NCBI GenBank assembly: GCA_023398345.1
Contig: JAEWSK010000033.1
Location: forward strand, 1 to 10,983
DNA: 10,983 bases
DNA from: Armatimonadota bacterium
Lineage (GTDB): Bacteria > Armatimonadota > UBA5829
Reading direction: 5' to 3'
The position numbers were made by a program, and so were the translations under genes. This document shows positions 1-7,600 of this stretch, piece by piece. How positions within the stretch are numbered: position 1 is the first letter of the stretch; each line of letters begins with the position of its first letter. The notes under the pieces are model-generated. The model ran no database searches. It saw nothing but the letters and a program-made list of their open reading frames with translations, and was not told where the DNA came from.

Positions 1-41
1 ATTGGGCGGAGTAAATGTAGCTTCAGCATAACAAAATACAT

Positions 42-84
42 GTTTGCCCGGAATAAGCGATTTCAGACAAAACAAAGGGCAAAC
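42..84 (-). terminator. Inverted repeat downstream of scpB, weak terminator candidate
   Basis: GTTTGCCC (42-49) and GGGCAAAC (77-84) form a perfect 8-bp stem around a 27-base loop, nine bases after the scpB stop. On the minus strand the stem is followed by ATGTATTTTGTT, a broken U-tract. The long loop makes it weak. No gene is seen in 1-93. Confidence 0.3.
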
Positions 85-93
85 TTCTTGCGT

Positions 94-858
94 CTATTCA
101 ATAAGTTTGCCAGTTTCGTTCGCTTCATTGGCCATCCCGGCCTGGTGGCGCTCTTTTTCGGCCTCTAGGGCCTTTACTTCTTCAATTGCCAGCATATCAA
201 TATCAGGCAGTTCGGATATATCATTTAGGCCAAAGTATTCAAGAAACTCCTCAGTAGTCGCGTAAAGTATCGGCCTGCCGGGAGCTTGCTTTCTGCCGGC
301 TTCTTTTACAAGCCCGCGCTCGACCAAGGTTCTAATTACACCATCTACGCTGACTCCGCGCACGGCCTCGATTTCGGGCATTGTGCATGGCTGGCGATAC
401 GCCACCACTGCAAGGGTCTCCAGCGCAGCCTTTGAAAGCTTTCGCTTGGCGGGCTGCAATATCATCGCGCAGTAGTCGCCAAATTCGGGGCGAGTGCAAA
501 TTTGGTAGCCGCCAGCAAGACGAATTAGCTGCAGGCCATGGCCGCAATTAAAATTTTCTTGAAGACTCGCCAGTGCGTCTTCCACACAGCCGACCTCGAC
601 ATCGAGCGTCTCGGCAATGTGCGCAGCGCTCATTGGCTCGCCGGATACGAACAAAATGCACTCGATCACATGCTTTAGCTTGCCGTTTCGATGTGCCGGA
701 ATTTCTTCAGCGCTGATATCAACTGCGACGGCTACGCCGGGAACGGCGTCAGCCAGCGATTCGATTGGCACTTCGGCAATCGGTTCGGCCGACAGCACCT
801 CGCTGATCTCAGTGCATTCCAAATATGTCCCATCCGATGCTTTTTCTCTAGCTTCCAT
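94..858 (-). CDS. scpB: Segregation and condensation protein B
   Basis: ScpB is the winged-helix dimer of the SMC-ScpAB condensin. It binds ScpA, which bridges the SMC heads, and acts on the nucleoid in chromosome compaction and segregation. The 254-residue product has winged-helix domain 1 at about residues 58-130 (starting with KLKHVIECILFVSGEP) and domain 2 at about 138-208, including LSKAALETLAVVAYRQP, the VRGVSVDGVIRTL stretch, the GRP-LY turn and EFLEYFGL. These are hallmark ScpB motifs, so the assignment is firm. It is longer than a typical ScpB of roughly 190 residues, with an acidic, low-complexity N-terminal tail of about 55 residues and a charged C-terminal tail. The ATG at 856-858 lies inside the end of scpA, an 11-base overlap that implies translational coupling. 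A GGAG at 863-866 sits four bases upstream, which is short but usable. A later start near residue 57 would lack an ATG. Confidence 0.96.
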   Translation of the reverse strand: MEAREKASDGTYLECTEISEVLSAEPIAEVPIESLADAVPGVAVAVDISAEEIPAHRNGKLKHVIECILFVSGEPMSAAHIAETLDVEVGCVEDALASLQENFNCGHGLQLIRLAGGYQICTRPEFGDYCAMILQPAKRKLSKAALETLAVVAYRQPCTMPEIEAVRGVSVDGVIRTLVERGLVKEAGRKQAPGRPILYATTEEFLEYFGLNDISELPDIDMLAIEEVKALEAEKERHQAGMANEANETGKLIE

Positions 859-1606
859 CCTGCTCCACTGTGGTAACTATTTGAATAGGCCCGAATGCCT
901 TTGTCTGTTTGACAGTGACTTTGCGCTGCTTGAGAAGTTCGAGCAACGCCAGAAAAGTAATTACAACGTCAACCCGCGTCGCGCTGTCGTCGAAAAGGTC
1001 TTCAAACGCAAGTTGCCCAGTCGAATCGGTAATTTTGCGCCAAACTTCACGCATCCGCATCCGCACACTGACCTTGCGACGCTGGATGCTTGTCACCGGT
1101 TCATCTTCGTCGGTATCGAGAAGTATTTTCTGCAGCGCGGCGAGAAGATCGACCGCCGTGATATTGGATAAATCGAACTTCGGCCGCAGATCAAAATCAA
1201 GTTCGACCGCGCCCCGCGTAAACATTCGCGAACGCTCGGCTTCGCGCTCTTTAAAAACTTCCGCCGCGCCTTTGTACTTTTCGTATTCGATCAGGCGCTC
1301 GACAAGCTCCAGCCGCGGATCAATCTTTTCTTCTTCAATTTCTTGGCCCGGATCTTCCGGCAGCAGCATCCGGCTCTTGATTTCAAGAAGCGTAGCCGCC
1401 ATTACAAGCCACTCGCCCGCAACTTCAAGGTCGAGCGACTCCATCAATGATAAATACGCCAGATACTGCTCGGTTACCTTCGCGATAGGAATATCGTAGA
1501 TGTCGATTTCGTTGGAACGAATAAGATGCAGCAGCAGATCCAGCGGCCCTTCAAATACCGGCAGAGTGACTTTATATGGACTGTCATCTGTGTGCGCAAA
1601 GCTCAC
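848..1606 (-). CDS. scpA: Segregation and condensation protein A (kleisin), GTG start
   Basis: ScpA is the kleisin subunit of the bacterial SMC condensin. Its N-terminus binds the SMC neck, its C-terminal winged helix binds the SMC head, and its middle binds the ScpB dimer. The 252-residue product shows the diagnostic N-terminal block FEGPLDLLLHLI at residues 18-29, then the NEIDIYDIPIAKVTEQYL helix region and AATLLEIKSRMLLP at about 70-83. An acidic linker follows (EIEEEKIDPRLELVERLIEY), then a C-terminal winged helix with VITFLALLELLKQRKV at about 215-230. The length is normal for the family. The start codon is GTG (1604-1606, plus-strand cac). It is supported by a perfect AAGGAG seven bases upstream and by the alignment of the first motif. 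It is the first gene of an scpA-scpB operon with its own candidate promoter. Confidence 0.97.
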   Translation of the reverse strand: MSFAHTDDSPYKVTLPVFEGPLDLLLHLIRSNEIDIYDIPIAKVTEQYLAYLSLMESLDLEVAGEWLVMAATLLEIKSRMLLPEDPGQEIEEEKIDPRLELVERLIEYEKYKGAAEVFKEREAERSRMFTRGAVELDFDLRPKFDLSNITAVDLLAALQKILLDTDEDEPVTSIQRRKVSVRMRMREVWRKITDSTGQLAFEDLFDDSATRVDVVITFLALLELLKQRKVTVKQTKAFGPIQIVTTVEQDGS

Positions 1607-1613
1607 TCGTTCG

Positions 1614-1619
1614 CTCCTT
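1614..1619 (-). promoter_or_regulatory. Ribosome binding site of scpA
   Basis: AAGGAG on the minus strand lies seven bases before the GTG at 1604-1606. It decides in favour of the GTG start over any internal ATG, because no other in-frame start nearby has such a site. Confidence 0.8.
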
Positions 1620-1666
1620 GGAGAGTTTGGGTACCGGGCTATCGCAATGTTTGAACCAACCTATAT

Positions 1667-1695
1667 AGCATAGCGGATAATTGCGCTTCACTCAA
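1667..1695 (-). promoter_or_regulatory. Candidate sigma70 promoter of scpAB
   Basis: On the minus strand TTGAGT (1690-1695) and TATGCT (1667-1672) are separated by exactly 17 bases. They match four of six and five of six bases of the TTGACA/TATAAT consensus when read loosely. The -10 runs on into TATATAGG. Transcription would start near 1660, giving a leader of about 54 bases before the scpA GTG. It lies in the only spacer between scpA and the upstream barrel gene, which suits an independent scpAB unit. This is a prediction from sequence only. Confidence 0.5.
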
Positions 1696-1714
1696 GTGGT
1701 AAATTCACTGGGGT

Positions 1715-1752
1715 GTCCGTCAAATTTTCAAAACTCCGTAAATTCGACAGAC
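1715..1752 (-). terminator. Imperfect hairpin just after the barrel gene, possible 3' end
   Basis: Arms 1715-1727 and 1740-1752 are inverted copies of 13 bases with two mismatches, around a 12-base loop. The structure begins directly after the TAG stop of the upstream gene. There is no U-run after the stem on the minus strand, so it is not a canonical Rho-independent terminator. It could be a 3'-end processing or stability hairpin instead. Confidence 0.3.
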
Positions 1753-3678
1753 CTAGAACTTCAGCGCGGAGAACTCGATGCGGAAGCGGCGTGTATAGCT
1801 TGACCAGATTAAGTTCACTTCCTGCCTGCCGATTCCCTTTGCCAAGGCAAACTCGATATCAGAATAGTCGTAAGAGTCGAACCGCTGGTAAGTATTCTGC
1901 ACGCCCAATGTCCATGTGGGTGCAAAGATATAGCTCATTGAGCCGAATGCGCTTAAGCTGTGATCCGTTATGCCTTTAGTTGCGTAAGCGTAAGCTGTCC
2001 ATCTATCAGACGGGCTCAAGCTCAAATTTGCGCTTATTCGGTGTTGGCTGTAGCCCGATCCGGTGTTGCCCCATGCATATGAATAATTCAAACCAAGCGA
2101 ACCTGTCGACTTAAAATTGTGATTTATGCCTGCATTGGCTGACAGAGTCGAGCCAGCATATGGTCCCCAATTGCTGGCCGCAATCAACGAAGTGCTCACA
2201 TTGCCCAGGCCGCCCAACTTTAGAGGCGTCCCATAGAGTTGCAAGCCACAGCCTGTGCCGAAATGCTTGTCAGCGCCTGTGTCGACACTTATTTTCGATG
2301 AGAGCGAATAGTTCAATGCGCCGCCGAAAATCGGCCTCGCGCGCGATTGTATATAGGCATCAGTAGCGGCATAGCCGGAGGAATCGACAAGTTTGTTTGC
2401 GCGACCATTTACTGAAAACGTGTAGCGCGGCAGGGATCGGGAATAACTCATGCTGCTATATAGACTCTTGTGAGAAGGGAAATCTACATACGTATAAATT
2501 TGCGAGTCATTGCTGAACTCCCTGCGCTGAGTCCACTTTGCCCCCCAGTCGCGGGAGGACGTGATTTGATTGAGCAAAAACGTGCCCTCGGTTGTTCCGC
2601 CGAAGTTATAGTCCTGTTCCATGTCCAATTGCCAGCCCGGTCTGCTGGATGAATAGCTCCACCCACTGGACTCGCTTCTTCGCAGCCGCAGCGCGCCTGT
2701 TGTTGATGGGGTGAGTGAGTAGTACCATGGCACGTCAAGTCGAAGTCCATCTGTGCCGTATGTTATCAACTGGTTAGTGCCACTGTTTCCACTCTTGAGA
2801 TTCAAAACGTATAGCGGCACGCTCAGCATCTTTGTGCCGTCCATATAAAAGACAGCCTTCTTGAATTTTATTTCCTCGTTTGGACGGATCACAAGGCTCT
2901 CGGCCTTAACAAACATTGAGGCCTCGGTAACGGGCTTGTAGTCCAGCGAACGTGACTTGTCGACATCATCTGTCACAGGCAGGACAAACATATCGCGCCC
3001 TCTGAAAGCCATCCGCTTTGCGCCTTCGGCGGCCGGAGTGAGAATTACGCCCGTCATTGAATTAAAATCGTAGTATAACGCACTGGCCTCGATGCGCTTG
3101 GACTCACGGCGTATTACAATATTGTTCACACCGGTCTTGCACTTGGCGCGCATTATGTTGGAGATGACGCTGATCTGGGCTTCTTCGGCATTGATTGTCA
3201 GACCGCGGTGCGAAATCTCCACCCCACCTGCCGAATCTACAATCCCGCCGTTGGAATCATAGCCTAAATACTTTTTGGAAAAAACAGTGATGAACGATTC
3301 GTCAAAAAGCTCGGTTCCCGGCTCGAGGAAATCAACTCGAATCTGCGCAACGGCGTTACCAGTAGTTGAAACAGCCGAGACCATTGCGGTTCCTACTGTC
3401 ACAGTGCTCTGCAGGCGCACCCTCGCGACGCCGGCCACAGTTCTGGCACTCCGTTCGATGTTACCAATGCTTGAGGTAAAATCCACATTGGTTCCGTCCG
3501 AAACAATCCGGCCGCTGGAATCTCGCACTTCGGCAGATATTGTCGTCTCACTGCGCCCATCAGCCACAATTGCGTCTGGGTGCGCTTTGAGCGACATTGT
3601 ATAAGTCGAAATCGCGGACGACATCGAAGCACAGTTGAGCAGTACAATCACTGCAAAGAATGTGATTAGGGTGCGCAT
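1753..3678 (-). CDS. Outer-membrane LptD/OstA-like barrel protein with N-terminal Big_1 Ig domain
   Basis: The 641-residue product starts with a signal peptide (MRTLITFF..., hydrophobic core 7-14, likely cleavage after SSA at 20-22). Residues about 24-117 form a bacterial Ig-like Big_1 (invasin/intimin type) domain: AHPDAIVADG, then SAEVRDSSGRIVSDG, DFTSSIG and a GVARVRLQST strand. Residues about 129-290 resemble the OstA/LptD N-terminal beta-jellyroll (GGVEISHRGLTINAEEAQ, later VFYMDGTKMLSVPLYVLN). From about 300 there are alternating amphipathic strands beginning GLRLDVPWYYSLTPS, as in LptD barrels, and the chain ends IEFSALKF, a C-terminal Phe beta-signal for BAM. LptD places lipopolysaccharide in the outer membrane. 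Here the barrel is short (about 340 residues), and only Cys180 and Cys477 remain in the mature chain, so the paired-disulfide pattern of E. coli LptD is absent. It may be an LptD homologue with another cargo. No Shine-Dalgarno site precedes the ATG. A promoter placed for leaderless transcription does. Confidence 0.9.
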   Translation of the reverse strand: MRTLITFFAVIVLLNCASMSSAISTYTMSLKAHPDAIVADGRSETTISAEVRDSSGRIVSDGTNVDFTSSIGNIERSARTVAGVARVRLQSTVTVGTAMVSAVSTTGNAVAQIRVDFLEPGTELFDESFITVFSKKYLGYDSNGGIVDSAGGVEISHRGLTINAEEAQISVISNIMRAKCKTGVNNIVIRRESKRIEASALYYDFNSMTGVILTPAAEGAKRMAFRGRDMFVLPVTDDVDKSRSLDYKPVTEASMFVKAESLVIRPNEEIKFKKAVFYMDGTKMLSVPLYVLNLKSGNSGTNQLITYGTDGLRLDVPWYYSLTPSTTGALRLRRSESSGWSYSSSRPGWQLDMEQDYNFGGTTEGTFLLNQITSSRDWGAKWTQRREFSNDSQIYTYVDFPSHKSLYSSMSYSRSLPRYTFSVNGRANKLVDSSGYAATDAYIQSRARPIFGGALNYSLSSKISVDTGADKHFGTGCGLQLYGTPLKLGGLGNVSTSLIAASNWGPYAGSTLSANAGINHNFKSTGSLGLNYSYAWGNTGSGYSQHRISANLSLSPSDRWTAYAYATKGITDHSLSAFGSMSYIFAPTWTLGVQNTYQRFDSYDYSDIEFALAKGIGRQEVNLIWSSYTRRFRIEFSALKF

Positions 3679-3685
3679 CAGTTTA

Positions 3686-3714
3686 ATAATACTCTACGGC
3701 TTGTTTGAGGTCAA
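3686..3714 (-). promoter_or_regulatory. Strong sigma70-type promoter, predicted leaderless start
   Basis: On the minus strand TTGACC (3709-3714) and TATTAT (3686-3691) are separated by 17 bases, with five of six matches to each consensus box. Only seven bases lie between the -10 box and the ATG at 3676-3678, so transcription should begin at or within a base or two of the A of ATG. That gives a leaderless mRNA and explains why no ribosome binding site is present. The promoter is predicted, not measured. Confidence 0.6.
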
Positions 3715-3717
3715 ACA
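3702..3717. promoter_or_regulatory. 7-2-7 palindrome over the -35 box, candidate operator
   Basis: TGTTTGAGGTCAAACA is a perfect inverted repeat of seven bases around a GG centre. It covers the whole -35 element of the promoter for the Big_1/LptD-like gene. The position and symmetry fit a dimeric repressor site. The regulator is unknown, and a chance palindrome remains possible. Confidence 0.35.
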
Positions 3718-3720
3718 TCT

Positions 3721-3883
3721 GCCCCACCCCGGGTGTGTGTCAAAACTGCTCTGGGGCTTTGCCCCATACCCCCAGCGGAGTTTGAGGAGCAATGCCCCTT
3801 ATTGGAGCCTGAGAAAAAACTCTCATGGCATGTTTTCATATTCTGGATTTTTAAGGTCTAAAAATTGTAAATGCGAAATTATT
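3721..3883. repeat. Spacer with clustered small inverted repeats
   Basis: The spacer between the small lipoprotein gene and the barrel gene holds no credible ORF. It contains several small inverted repeats: CACCC/GGGTG (3725-3735), a tight GGGGC-TTT-GCCCC hairpin (3753-3765), and a competing CTGGGG (3751-3756)/CCCCAG (3770-3775) pairing. There is also TGAGA/TCTCA around an A-rich loop (3810-3825) and a perfect 7-bp ATTTTTA/TAAAAAT hairpin (3847-3865). The last lies 18 bases after the TAA of the lipoprotein gene and could end its mRNA weakly. The GC-rich cluster looks like a dispersed intergenic element, but only one copy is visible here. Confidence 0.4.
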
Positions 3884-4555
3884 TTACTTCTTCGCTTTTG
3901 TAGGTGCGGTCTTTGCGGCAACCGAAGACACAGAAAGGATCTTTGCGCCAAGCGCCTCTACTGCCTTACCTGCAGCAATCGAGACAAGTTCATCCTCTTC
4001 CATTGCCTGATCTCCGGCAGCGGCTGAACCACCAACCATAAACTGCTGCATAACTTTGCCGGTTTTTGTCATTACAAGATCCGCTTTGAGAGCAAGATCG
4101 ACTGTCTTGCTTTTGCTGTCATAAGTATAGCTTTCAACGGAGCCTACAATATAGTAATCGGAAGACATTATTCCAGCAAGCTTATCAGCTTTTGCCTTGT
4201 CCGCAAAAAATGGCGACTTCATATCCGACTCTTTGACTACGTTGTCCGACTTAGCCCTCTGGATCGGCATTAAGCTGTAGCTGTAAAGCAATGTCGCATA
4301 GTCTTTGCTTTTTGAAAGTGTGGATCGCAGATAATCGGCCACATCCTTACCAAAATTATCGGGCAAGTTTGCGGCGCCATCCGGATCTTTATCGAACGGA
4401 AAAACAATCAACGAATGCTTTTGCACTGACCGAGAACTGCTTCTGGACTTAATTAGCCCAAATAGTGCAGCATCGGAACACGCGGCAAACATAAAAACCA
4501 ACATCGCGGCTAACACGACATATATCAGAAGTTGTCTCTTCCCTAATCTTTGCAT
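3884..4555 (-). CDS. Small exported protein or lipoprotein, weakly CsgG/TolB-N-like
   Basis: The 223-residue product has a basic N-region (MQRLGKRQ), a long hydrophobic core at 9-25 and Cys26 in FAAC-SDA. This is a possible lipobox, although Phe at -3 is unusual, and signal peptidase I cleavage is the alternative. The mature part has a short Ser/Arg-rich linker, then SLIVFPFDKDPDG at about 48-60, a helix (NFGKDVADYLRSTL), a YATLLYSYSLMPIQRA strand region, and YYIVGSVESYTYD followed by VDLALKADLVMTKTGKV. That order (VFPF, helix, YS...P...RA, then an IVG beta-strand) recalls the anticodon-binding-like fold of CsgG, LpoB and TolB-N proteins, which act in the periplasm at the outer membrane. I do not recognise a named family, so this is a fold-level guess. 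The tail is Ala/Lys-rich (AAKTAPTKAKK). The ATG is supported by GGAGGG nine bases upstream. It lies 94 bases after the giant gene, beyond that gene's terminator. Confidence 0.85.
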   Translation of the reverse strand: MQRLGKRQLLIYVVLAAMLVFMFAACSDAALFGLIKSRSSSRSVQKHSLIVFPFDKDPDGAANLPDNFGKDVADYLRSTLSKSKDYATLLYSYSLMPIQRAKSDNVVKESDMKSPFFADKAKADKLAGIMSSDYYIVGSVESYTYDSKSKTVDLALKADLVMTKTGKVMQQFMVGGSAAAGDQAMEEDELVSIAAGKAVEALGAKILSVSSVAAKTAPTKAKK

Positions 4556-4564
4556 CCTAATGAT

Positions 4565-4570
4565 CCCTCC
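4565..4570 (-). promoter_or_regulatory. Ribosome binding site of the small lipoprotein gene
   Basis: GGAGGG on the minus strand lies nine bases before the ATG at 4553-4555 and fixes that start. Just upstream is a 5-bp hairpin GGCGT/ACGCC (4582-4596) in the presumed leader. No clear promoter is visible between this site and the terminator at 4605-4636. Confidence 0.75.
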
Positions 4571-4604
4571 ATGTGTTCACTGGCGTTTGTGACGCCGTCC
4601 GATC

Positions 4605-4636
4605 AAAAGCGCGACCCGAACAGCGTCGGGCCGCGC
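4605..4636 (-). terminator. Rho-independent terminator of the giant surface gene
   Basis: On the minus strand a GC-rich stem forms from 4636-4632 with 4613-4609 (five pairs) and 4630-4626 with 4619-4615 (five pairs), with one mismatch between them (4631/4614) and a six-base loop. A run of four U follows (complement of 4605-4608). It begins 13 bases after the TAG stop at 4650-4652. The U-run is short but the stem is strong and well placed. Confidence 0.75.
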
Positions 4637-4649
4637 GGTTCAATATCCA

Positions 4650-7600
4650 CTATTTGGGTGCCGAAGGCGGCATCTCCAAAACCTCTGAAGAGGTATTAGC
4701 TGCCGGCACATCATTACCCAACGAGAACACACCCCTATAGTCGGAGCTAGTCGTAGGATTCGGGTCGATTTCCAACTGGCAGTTGACATACGCCTTGATC
4801 CAATAGCCACTCCATGCTTTTAGAACCCTTTCGGCTCCTGCAGCAGTCGCGGACACCATTACGTAATTGCTAGCCGCTGGGTCATAACGCCATGCGTAGT
4901 CACATATCCAACCCGCAGCCTTGGCATCCGCAAGTGACTTCGTCACACCGAGGTATGTTACGTTCACCCCACTGATCGGCAAGCCTATATCTTCTCGCGG
5001 ATACGCCTCGTACCTAAGATATACTTTCGTCGTGCCGGAAGGCAGCGACTTTGTCAAGTTAATTTCAGCGTCGCCTCTGACATACGGCGAAGTCGCCGCT
5101 CCAGGCTGATAGTAGTTTGTAGCTGTCGTCACATCTGCATCTTGTGCTAAATAAACGCCCAGCAGTTTGCCTATCGAACTGGTAGTGGTCGGAACCACCT
5201 TCGTCGTAGGACTAGACGAACTAGGTGTTGCAGTCTGCCACGCCTTCTTCCAATTGAAGAAGATATTGCCGAACTGGTTCCACCCGGGAGCCATCGCTAT
5301 CGAACACGGTTTTAGCAACGGCAGTTTTGTGACTGAATCAATTACCGGCGAGCCAGCTGTATCTGTCTTTAAAGTATACGCTTGCGCAAGTACTTTTATC
5401 AGTCTGTACTTGCTATGCATATATCTAGGATCGCCGGACACAACTACTTTTTGCACTGATGGATTGTCCAATGTAATCCATCCCTCGTCTACACCCGACT
5501 GTGACCCGACGTAGGACACCCAGACCGCATCGGTATTCGCAGGAAGCGGAGTTGTAAGCGCTATCTGCGTATCGCCCGCCTTAAACGGTATGGTTGCCAG
5601 ACTATGCACATAGTAATTTGTCCCAGTCGCTGTCGATTTGAGATACACGCCGTTGATATGCGACGCATAGAACGAAATCGCAATCAGTGATCCGGTCGAT
5701 GGAACTGCCTGCACAACCGAAGTCGAGCCAAGCGCCTCGGCTACCGGATAACCTGACCCGGGATCCGTCGCATCCGGAAGCTTTGGTTTGATCCAGACAG
5801 CATCTCCCGCTTTTAGCGCAGGAAACGCCCCGCCAATACTATACCAGAAGTAGCGTCCCGAACTTGGAACCCATCGCACAACCTGCATCGGCAGCGCATA
5901 TGAATAACCAAATATTCCACCGGGATTCGTCGAACCGATCTGCATCGGCGGGCAAATCATATTTACAAGCGGCGTTGAAGACTCCGGCGAAAGCGGATTC
6001 ATAACCGCGACCGTCAATGCCGGGCCATTCACATCAACACGAACTTGATCGTTGTGCCCATCTATGGTGGAATCGGTCTCTGCGCCATCGTAGGTCGAAT
6101 TGCCCGGCCAAATGGCACTTATCTTCCATAGACCGCTAGCAGTAAGCGTTAGACTGTCTCCAGTTATTAATGTGGGATCGGCTTGACTGTAGTAGTAAGC
6201 ATTGATCGAACCGACCCAATTACCGCCGACTACTTGAGCATCAGACATGCTCGCATTCAACGAAACAGTTGTTGCGTCCGGCTTTGTAACGGTGATTGTA
6301 ATGTTTCCTACATTTTCAGGCTGCTCGTCCGCTGTCGTATACGGGAAGACGATCGAACCTTTTATCAGGACTTCCTGGCCGACAATCGAACGATCTGTTA
6401 TAGGCTCACCGTCCTTGCCGACGACCTCAAGGTCGAAGTAAGGAATCATCAGCACAGGCCCAGACTTCTCGCTCGGTATAACCGGAGAGTCGTTAAAGAC
6501 GGCTGTAGCCGTGCCATCACTCGCCATTACGGTATATGTGTGGTTGCCACCACCCAATTTTTTGCCGGTCACTCTAGCTTGCCATTCCGGCCATCTGGAC
6601 GTGTCCGCACCAGTATAATCAGGCAGTACCGGCGGAGCCGGCGCTGGCGGCTGAGTAAGCGCAACCATCGTCATCGGGAATGTCTGCTGCGTCGGTTGCC
6701 CACTATCTACAATCAGAGTCAGTGCGGTCCTTCGCACATTACCAAACACGGCAACAGGAGCATCATTGTCCGCGTCTTTATACCAAGCTCTATATACGAA
6801 CGTATCTGCCGTCTTGCCTGAGCCATTACCCAGACCTCCATCAGGCAGCAGCTTCTTGACTTCGTAATCCACAATGACGGGCACCGCATTTGACTCACGA
6901 ACAACTATTGTCGGGCCAGTCAAAGGTTCAGCGTCCTGAACGCCGTCATTTGCAACAAACACCGCGTTATATGTTCCAGAGGGCAAAAGCACATTGCCAT
7001 TTGTATCCTTAGTCGATACAACACATGTGTATTGCACACCAATGGAGTAGTTCGGCGATGTCACAGATGTTGTCATTTCCGAAGTGATGATTTTGGTCGG
7101 ATCATCTTGATTCGTCAATACAACTTTAATGAAACCACCGGAAGCCGGTGCGACAGCATCAACATCCGAATACTTTACTGAGAATGTAAACGAAGTCGCT
7201 CCTGAAGTGGGATCGACACTGCCGTTTGTAAGCTTCGGCTGATAATTAACCTGGACTTTCTCATCATTTGAAGCAGTTCCCGCCTGACTTGCGGGGAATC
7301 GGGTCACTACATAGCCATCGGACGCCTCGAAATGATAGGCATGCTTGCCTTCGGGAACGTCAGTCAGCGTCACTGCAAGTGCCGCTCCTGTAGCATAGCT
7401 GGACACAGTGCCCACAGGTATCAACTGCGCCGTGCGTCCACTGTCGTTAAACACGAGTTTGACGTAACCCTGAACGCCGTCATGGTAACTGGGCCGATCG
7501 CCATCAGCATCTTTGTAATACACTTTGAATGTTATCGGCTCGTCTGCAATGAATATGCCGTGAGTCACAGGAGAAGTTGTCGCCGCGCTGGTAGGCTCTA

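Larger units (their letters stand above)
4761..6008 (-). other. C-terminal Trp/Gly-rich domain region, twice interrupted
   Basis: Residues about 1615-2030 from the Met at 10850. Two related halves can be seen. One runs VVRWVPSSGRYFWY, FPALKAGDAVWIKP. The other runs APGWNQFGN, GWICDYAWRYD, NYVMVS, VLKAWSGYWIKAY, NCQLEI. Each has a W-x-P/Y-D strand, a Y aromatic strand and a G/S-G-D/Y-x-W-I-K strand. This W...Y...GYW pattern is one I associate with C-terminal regions of large secreted proteins. I know no biochemical function. A Pro-rich tail follows to the stop. Confidence 0.5.

Noticed and set aside
909..1499. Plus-strand frame of 196 codons opposite scpA
   Set aside because: Ser/Arg-rich, no recognisable domain, and lies fully antisense to an unmistakable scpA.
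3622..3636. Lipobox (LLNC) in the signal peptide of the LptD-like protein
   Set aside because: Asn at -1 does not fit the lipobox, and a beta barrel ending in Phe with an SSA cleavage site fits signal peptidase I better.
3635..4027. Plus-strand frame spanning the spacer at 3679-3883
   Set aside because: It overlaps two minus-strand genes and the promoter, is Cys/Arg-rich, and shows no homology I can recognise.
4582..4596. GGCGT/ACGCC hairpin as a terminator
   Set aside because: Only five base pairs and no U-run on either strand. It is in the presumed leader of the small lipoprotein gene.
4561..4652. Frameshift or truncation at the C-terminus of the giant protein
   Set aside because: A strong Rho-independent terminator directly follows the stop and the tail is Pro-rich and plausible, so the end looks native.
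6183..6821. Plus-strand frame of 212 codons opposite the giant gene
   Set aside because: Arg/His/Cys-rich composition typical of a reverse-complement shadow, and no ribosome binding site or motif. The minus-strand frame is clearly coding.
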